Part shown: positions 58,235 through 64,000 of the stretch, piece by piece | Layout of the letters: the number at the start of each line of letters is the position of its first letter | Position numbering within the stretch: the first letter of the stretch is position 1 | Source: Coprinus comatus | Taxonomy: Eukaryota; Basidiomycota; Agaricomycetes; Agaricales; Agaricaceae | Length of the DNA stretch: 64,000 bases | Direction of reading: 5' to 3' | NCBI GenBank assembly: GCA_034638255.1 | Contig: JAWPGT010000038.1 | Coordinates: 62,001-126,000 of the forward strand | Notes under the pieces: generated by a model | Databases searched by the model: none | What the model was told of the DNA's origin: nothing | The model's input: the letters and a program-made list of their open reading frames with translations, nothing else | Made by a program: the position numbers and the translations under genes

Positions 58235-59552
58235 ATGCAACAGTTCTTCAAATCACTCCTTCTGTCTGCTACACTTATTGGTGTTGTTGTAGGGGGTTAT
58301 GCACCACAGAAAAGGTGAGCAAATGAACGTAGTAGTATAAGCGTCTCGTAAGAAACTCAAGAAAAACAAAAACACAGGGCGTCGGTGTGTAATGGTCATG
58401 CGGAACTTTGTAATAGGAAATACTCCGATGTTACGGTTATTGGAGCCCATAATTCTTTTGCTGTTAGCACTGAGGAAGCAATTCGTATGTGTTTTGGCCG
58501 ACCAACAAATTTGTGTATTCAAAAAATTTGTGTAGTTTCTCGAAACCAAGAGGTGGATGTCCCAACACAATTGCAACTTGGAGTGCGTTTACTCCAAGCG
58601 CAATCACACATGTGAGGAAATGAGATTTTTGTGTTATACCTTCGCTAAATCCACGAGTAGGTTCCTTAATGAACTATTCTTCTGTCATACTTCTTGCGTA
58701 AGAACTTTTTCCGCTTTGTATGAGACTTGCTGAGCATTTTTATGTCCGCAGTTTTTGTTCAATGGTGGAAGAGTAGTTGATTATTTGAAGAGAGTCAAAA
58801 CGTTCCTCAACAACAACCCCAACGAGGTTCTAACTTTGATTTTTACAAATCCGGACGGTGTCTCTGTGAAAGATGTGTGGAAGCCAGCATTTGATAATGC
58901 AGGTCAGTACATCCATATCTTGAGAATACATCAATCAGGTTTCTCAATCATGTAACAGGTATCACACCTTTGGCCTACGTTCCCCCACATGTCCCAATGA
59001 AAAACTCTGAATGGCCAACACTCGGTGAATTGATTGATAGTGGCAAGCGCGTCATAGTCTTCCTTGACAGTGGCGCGGATACTTCTCAGGTCAACTTTAT
59101 CCTTCCTGAATTTCAGATGGTAAGAACTAAAGCAGAATATCTTCAATTTATGACAGCTGACCCAAATTGACATGTTAGATCTGGGAAACTCCGTTCAGTG
59201 TTACAGATGCTAATTTCCCATGCAAGGTTGATCGTATAGATGGACCTTTGTCGACGGCCGACCATTCATACATGATCAATCATTCTTTGAATAAGAACAT
59301 TATACCGATTGGTGACGGAGTCATCGTCCCAGACTACGACAAAGCTGACACCACTAATAGCGTTTCCTCGTAAGTACATCGGTTTCGTTTCTGAGAAGTC
59401 ACAAGTTTGACGTGTGTCTTCATAGAATCTTGGCAAACGTGAATGGTTGCGTTCCTGTCAGTGAAGCTAATCGCAAGCCACAATTTGTTTTGCTTGATTT
59501 CGTCAACAAGGGACAGGCATTTGACGCAGCGAGACAACTAAATGGTTTATAG
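58235..59552 (+). CDS. secreted PLC-like phosphodiesterase (PI-PLC X-domain fold)
   Basis: Plus strand, ATG 58235 to TAG 59550-59552, about seven exons. A signal peptide is clear: MQQFFKSLLLSATLIGVVVG. Then CNRKYSDVTVIGAHNSFAV, which contains the first catalytic His of the TIM-barrel phosphodiesterase fold, LQLGVRLLQAQSHM, and after an intron the conserved FFCHTSCFLFNGG. Downstream: VKTFLNNNPNEVLTLIFTNP, WPTLGELIDSGKRVIVFLDS, ADHSYMINHSLN. The protein of about 310 residues matches small secreted fungal PLC-like proteins; substrate phospholipid or GPI-type lipid is unknown. Introns near 58495-58550 and 58613-58662 are needed to keep the frame, and splice well. Confidence 0.8.
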
Positions 59553-59867
59553 CCCAACCGTTGTAGTCGTGTTTCCAGCATTGAGAGTGTTATGTCTCGT
59601 TGTATGTTTTGCAAATGAATAACAGACAGAGGATATAGTTGAAAATGAAAGACAAATTGGTTATTTGAACACTGAGTCTAACATATCTTATCGGGCAGTC
59701 ATGTGACCACGTGACAGATCTAATCACACGCTGATTCTTGTCACGTCGGACCTGACCCGAGCTCACAACGGTTTCCCTCTGACTTTATACTATCATTATT
59801 GCTCTCTCTGAGTTTCTGTCTTTCTTGGTCTGTATTATTATATGTTGCATAAATAAAAGGGTACAAA
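59553..59867. promoter_or_regulatory. promoter region of BRF1 with a CACGTG motif
   Basis: About 315 bases between the phosphodiesterase stop and the BRF1 ATG. A CACGTG palindrome occurs at 59708-59713 and a partial GTCACGTCGG at 59739-59748. No gene. Confidence 0.35.
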
Positions 59868-62217
59868 ATGGTATGTTTATTTTATCTGGGCGTTTCGCAG
59901 GGCTAATCATCAAGAAGGCTGTTTGTAGTGATTGTGGTGGAACCGTGATTGAGTACGACCACGCTGCGGGAAATGGTTTTTGCGTTGCTTGTGGAACTGT
60001 TGTAGAAGAAAATACGATTGTTAACGAGATTGCATTTGGAGAAACGTCCAATGGAGCTGCCATGGTACAAGGTTCTTTTGTTGCTCAAGGAGCTAGTATG
60101 TTTGCATCGCGTAACAAAAACCATACCTATATTGACTTCTGACAGCACGCGCTCGAATGGGGGGACCTTATGGAAACAGGGGAAATAGTGATTCGAGGGA
60201 ACAGACTATCGAAAATGGTGCGAAGCTTGCAGTTTCTATTCGGGGTCAATTCTAAATAATACCGTCATTTTAGCTACCCGAAAGATCCAAAATATTGCTA
60301 ACGTCCTACGGCTTTCTGAGATGGTAGTCCTGGCCGCTCGTCGAATGTACACTCTTGCTGTAGAACACAAATTTACGAAAGGACGAAAAAGCCTTAATGT
60401 TGTGGCGGTTTGCCTCTACGTAGCCTGCCGGCAGAAGGAGACGAGGAACTACATGCTTATCGACTTCTCGGACCTCTTACAAGTAAGAAGGGAAACAGCA
60501 GTATATTACACCATGACTAACATTACACTAGGTGAACGTTTTTGAACTGGGTCATACCTATCTTCAACTCGTACAAACACTCAATCTCCGACTACCATTG
60601 GTTGATCCATCCCATTATATATCACGTTTCGCTGCGCTTCTCGAATTCGGTGACGAAACTCACAAAGTAGCGACGGATGCCGTACGACTCGTCCAGCGGT
60701 TTGATCGCGACTGGATGACAAAAGGTCGTCGACCGGCGGGTATTTGTGGTGCGGCTCTCCTCTTGGCTGCTCGAATGAATAATTTCCGGCGATCTATCGA
60801 AGAAATAGTGCAAGTCGTCAAGATTGCTGATACTACACTCAAAAAGCGGTTGGACGAATTCAAAAACACACCAAGTGGGAGTCTGACGCTTGCCGATTTC
60901 CGAAATGTCTGGTTGGACGAAGAAATGGACCCCCCAGCATTCACCAAGGGCAGGGAGAAAGAGGAAGCTGACCGGAAAGCGATGGAAACGGTTACCAACG
61001 GTGTTCCATTAGAAGAAATTAAAGCAAAAGAAAAGAAAAAGAAGAAACGCAAAGGAAAGCGGAAACGAGGCGAAGGCAGTGATGAAGAGGAAGAGGTAGA
61101 CGTTACTCCTGCACCACCAATGGTAGAAACCATACAAAATCGAATTCCTATTGACGCTACGATTCTCCAACAAGGTATCTTAGCCGGAACAATGGACCTT
61201 AGAGTTGACACTAGTCAGCTATCAATACCCATGAACCAGAATATAGATCCCGTTCTCTTACAACAAGCAACTCTTCCTTCAACAATAGAGTCACCGGCTG
61301 ATACACCGACTCTGTCAATGCCACCAACAGACTTAGTAGATGAAACCGTTTCTACGGCACTGACCGAAGAAGTGTCAACATTCCTACAGAATAGTCAAGG
61401 AATACAACTTCGAGAAGCTCTTGAAGAGGCTGAACGAAGACGCTTAGCACAAATTATAGCGACAGACGATTTGATGGGACTTGATGAGGAAGAACTAGAT
61501 CGATTCATTCTTAATGAGGAAGAGGTTCGAATAAAAGAACGTGTTTGGGTTGAATTAAATCGTGATTACCTCGAGGCTATTGCCGGTATGTTCATTCTTA
61601 TTCCTTGCTTTGTCCTCCATTGTAGTACATTGCGGGTCGTCTATAATGGGCGAATTCAGTTTTCACTTGCTCGTTTTGCTAAATGGATGTGTATGATATA
61701 GCAAAAGGAGAACAACAAGATTCTGGTTCTTCCAAGAGTCGAAAGGTTCGAATCCTCATCTAGCCAATCATATTTTTGCGCTTACGTCATTTCTTCATAG
61801 AAACGAAGAACAAACAACAAACCACGAGACATAAGTACACCTTCTGGAAGTACGGCCGCGGAATCCGTCCGAAATTTGATCAAGAAGAATCCCAAGTATA
61901 GCAAGCGTATTAACTATGATGCACTGAAAGATCTATTCATTGATGGCAATACACCGCCGACATTCAGCCAGACTTTGAAAGCTACAAATGAAGATAAAGA
62001 TGAAGACGACTTGTATACCATGGGTGACGACAAGAGTGATGACGAAGGTGCTCCTCTATTAATTATACAAGATGAAGGAGCAGTGGCACCTCGACCTAAA
62101 GAGGTAGAGAGCAAAAATCCGATTGCGGAGTTGGAAAGTGACCTTGGAAATGGAAGTGACGATGAAAAAGATGACGATGAGGGTGGTTGGGAGGATATGT
62201 ATGAACAGGAGATATGA
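59868..62217 (+). CDS. BRF1: BRF1, TFIIB-related subunit of RNA polymerase III factor TFIIIB
   Basis: The start is taken at ATG 59868-59870, spliced directly (GT at 59871) to AAG GCT GTT at about 59914, giving MKAVCSDCGG; the read-through alternative starts 43 bases earlier. The N-terminal zinc ribbon has CSDCGG...CVACGTVVEEN. Two cyclin-like repeats follow: ARRMYTLAVEHKFTKGRKSL, VAVCLYVACRQKETRNYMLI, then FAALLEFGDETHKVATDAVR, GRRPAGICGAALLLAARMNN. A Lys/Glu-rich linker (KEKKKKKRKGKRKRG) precedes the BRF1-specific block ESVRNLIKKNPKYSKRINYD, ALKDLF, near 61880, and an acidic C-terminus ends at 62217. The factor places TBP and Bdp1 on tRNA and 5S promoters. Introns after IAG (61586) and after SKSRK (61745) are consistent. 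No defect seen. Confidence 0.9.
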
Positions 62218-62525
62218 CCACATTAGGTTTGAAGAATACAAGAAGCCATACCACGTGTCAGTCTATCACCACCGACCGATGCTGGACCAATGTATTTGCT
62301 GTTTCCTTAACTGGCTTCTTATCGCTTTCAGTTCGCTTGTCTGTTTGTTACTGCAATTGCTCGTCATGTTGCTGTCCATATTGTACATGTAAGAATTATT
62401 AAAAAAAGATGAAGATAATAGAAGCGATTTTGTATTACTAGTAATGTTTGATATGGGTGGAGATGATGAAAAAGGAGAACATACTAACGCCCTGCATAAT
62501 TTGCGTAGATGAAAGTCCGAGGCGA
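62218..62525. other. convergent 3' region between BRF1 and the HMG-box gene
   Basis: About 310 bases where two genes meet tail to tail. A T/C-rich stretch and an A-run at 62399-62407; no gene. Confidence 0.4.
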
Positions 62526-63680
62526 TTAGGTGTGATCAATTGTCTTTACAGAAAGATCAGCATAGGCGTCAAGTACAGCGCTTGAGGAACTTGGATAAGG
62601 TGCATCAAAATGGGGGGTGTGAGGGTGACTGAAATAATTATGGGAGAGGTCTCGAGGAGATTGTTGGAATTGATCATGGAACGTGTTCAGGTCCCTCCAT
62701 CCTTGGAGAAGTGAATTGGCTCCGGGACTTGGTGTCGGAGTGTCAATGGTAGAAGCCGGGGAGTATTCGGAGTAACTGTAGCTAAATGTGGGACTAGGCG
62801 CCTAGAGTTATGGTTAGTTGAGTTTGATTACACAAAACGAAAACGTTGGGTAGCTTACCTCGTGGATACTATCAACCCAAAACCCTTGCGAATTATATGG
62901 ACCAGTATGCGGTGGTGTGAAATCTAAGAGCTCTTCCTGTTTGGGAATTTGCAAAAAGCCCGCGTGGAAATTGGGTGTTGGCGAGGCAGCCCGGTGATCT
63001 TCCTCGTCAAACGCACCACGCATTGGCAATGTGTATCTTTGTGATTTAAAATACGGTTCATAGTGTGCTCCTTGAGTTTCTCGCGGACTATGGGTAATAC
63101 TGTCATATTTTATTGATGAAGCATTACTATCGCTCTGCGTAACCACAGTTTGGGTGAGATTACTGGAACGAGTAGATCGTCGTCTGCCGACGAGATAAGG
63201 GTCTTTGAGTTCGATGAGCTGAGGAACGCTTGCTGGCTGCTTCTTCCGAGTGTATACTCGCTTGGGTCTGTTGAGTGGCCCCGGAGTGTAACGATAGTTG
63301 GGAAACCTGACAGAGTGTGTTTCCTTCTCCACCTCCGCCATGTTAAACCAAGGTCGTTTTTGATCGTCGGTCATTCTTCTCCACATGTGTCCAGCAAGGC
63401 GTGAAAGGTCTCTATGATCATTGAGAATGGTATCCGGTACCATTTGTTGGACAAGGTCACAGCGGAAGAGAATAAACGCATTGCGAGGTCGAGGCACGTG
63501 GTGGAGGTTCTGCTTGCGAGCATGCGATTTTCTGAGTGTCATAGTTTGTGTATTAGGAGAGGAAGGGATAGGAAGGCGATATAGTCTTTCAGATGCATTG
63601 TCGTCAGATTCATCCGCCAAGGAGACGAACTGGTCGTGAGGCTCTGTGTCTGTGTGCTTGAACATTCCTGGCCTTGTCAT
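62526..63680 (-). CDS. HMG-box transcription factor
   Basis: Two exons on the minus strand: 62859-63680 and 62526-62801, joined at ...DSIHE|APSPTFSYSYSEYSP. ATG 63680, stop TAA 62526-62528. The HMG box lies near residues 60-130: HVPRPRNAFILFRCDLVQQM, LSRLAGHMWRRMTDDQKRPW, FNMAEVEKETHSVRFPNYRY, with the RPRNAFILFR start of the MATA/SOX-like type. Around it are Ser/Thr/Pro-rich segments, a basic stretch RPKRVYTRKKQPASVP and RRRSTRSS, likely nuclear localisation. About 365 residues. Fungal HMG factors of this class act in mating, sexual development or stress control, so a developmental regulator is possible, but no pheromone or receptor gene is nearby, so I do not call it a mating-type gene. Confidence 0.8.
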
Positions 63681-64000
63681 TTCCTATCGTTACAGCGAAG
63701 CGTAGAAGACGAAAGAGGATTGAGTTGAATGGGAGGAGAAGGGACGGTAGAAGAGAGGCAAATGGAGGGCGGGAAAGTAGTACGTCTGCGAAAGCCAGAA
63801 ATATGTCCTCGAGCTATTTAGCAGGTGACATTCGAAGCCCACGTTTTCTGGGTGCCAGAGAGGATGCAAGGCTTAAATTGATACCCCCAAAGGGGAAGCT
63901 CTGACATAACATGCATATTCCGTATCGCCTCCCGATATGTGTGGACTCTGCCACTTGGTTACTTGTCCATCTTCCAAGACGGTTAACCCCAAACTAGTCC
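63681..64000. other. promoter region of the HMG-box gene, right edge
   Basis: About 320 bases upstream of the HMG-box start. The plus-strand frame at 63674-63904 is Arg-rich and unsupported. Confidence 0.4.

Noticed and set aside
60660..61211. 183-codon minus-strand ORF
   Set aside because: Antisense shadow of BRF1, Ser-rich because of the Lys/Glu-rich sense strand.
61744..61772. tRNA-like 3' end (GGTTCGAATCC ... TAGCCA)
   Set aside because: It lies across a BRF1 exon-intron border; no matching acceptor arm or box A upstream, and the T-stem does not pair.
62526..63680. mating-type locus
   Set aside because: Only an HMG-box gene is present; no homeodomain pair, pheromone precursor (CaaX peptide) or STE3-type receptor was found nearby.

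Overview
The window looks like nuclear DNA of a mushroom-forming basidiomycete (Agaricomycetes). Nearly every gene is split by many short GT-AG introns (about 45-80 nt, some lying a few codons apart). Several families are typical of that class: a FunK1-type kinase, DUF6533 membrane proteins, F-box proteins in tandem, a GMC alcohol oxidase, a divergent G-alpha subunit and a small beta-trefoil lectin. Base composition is AT-rich outside exons. No rRNA, tRNA, CRISPR or prokaryotic operon structure was found. All gene models were spliced by eye, so internal exon borders are approximate.

Layout. 1-725: left edge, possibly the start of a truncated minus-strand gene. 726-7401 (+): MON2, a large Golgi/endosome trafficking scaffold. 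7402-11767: repeat-bearing, gene-poor DNA with one DUF6533 membrane-protein copy (8247-9721, -). 11768-18164 (all -): cyclophilin H, a ricin-B-like lectin and an alcohol oxidase; the last two carry clear TATA boxes. 19014-24450 (+): a Fab1/PIKfyve-type lipid kinase without a FYVE finger. 24451-28189: a weak orphan ORF and the second, inverted DUF6533 copy (26189-27671, +). 28190-28927 (+): DIM1/DIB1 of the U5 snRNP. 30056-32206 (-): two tandem prolyl-4-hydroxylase-like dioxygenases. 32325-34662 (+): a nucleotidyltransferase-fold protein with a Gln/His-rich tail. 35565-38175 (+): FunK1 kinase. 38952-39286: a MITE-like element with a perfect 8-bp target duplication. 39780-41634 (-): AIF/FSP1-like oxidoreductase. 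42009-45451 (+): two tandem F-box proteins. 46145-48420 (-): divergent G-alpha. 49243-50531 (-): acetamidase/formamidase. 50692-54273 (-): MutL homologue of the PMS type. 54547-55932 (-): MFS transporter. 58235-59552 (+): secreted PLC-like phosphodiesterase. 59868-62217 (+): BRF1 of TFIIIB. 62526-63680 (-): HMG-box factor.

The housekeeping genes (MON2, CypH, FAB1, DIM1, PMS, BRF1) are unrelated in function, and the order looks like ordinary eukaryotic synteny rather than a pathway cluster. Two are spliceosomal (CypH of U4/U6.U5 and DIM1 of U5), and two belong to endomembrane lipid/traffic control (MON2, FAB1). The accessory part consists of local duplications (DUF6533 inverted pair, dioxygenase pair, F-box pair) and a non-autonomous transposon.

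A cross-cutting observation: four otherwise well-conserved genes (MON2, FAB1, DIM1, FunK1) each need a one-base change at a short A-run to keep their reading frame. That suggests either homopolymer errors in the assembly or real recent mutations.
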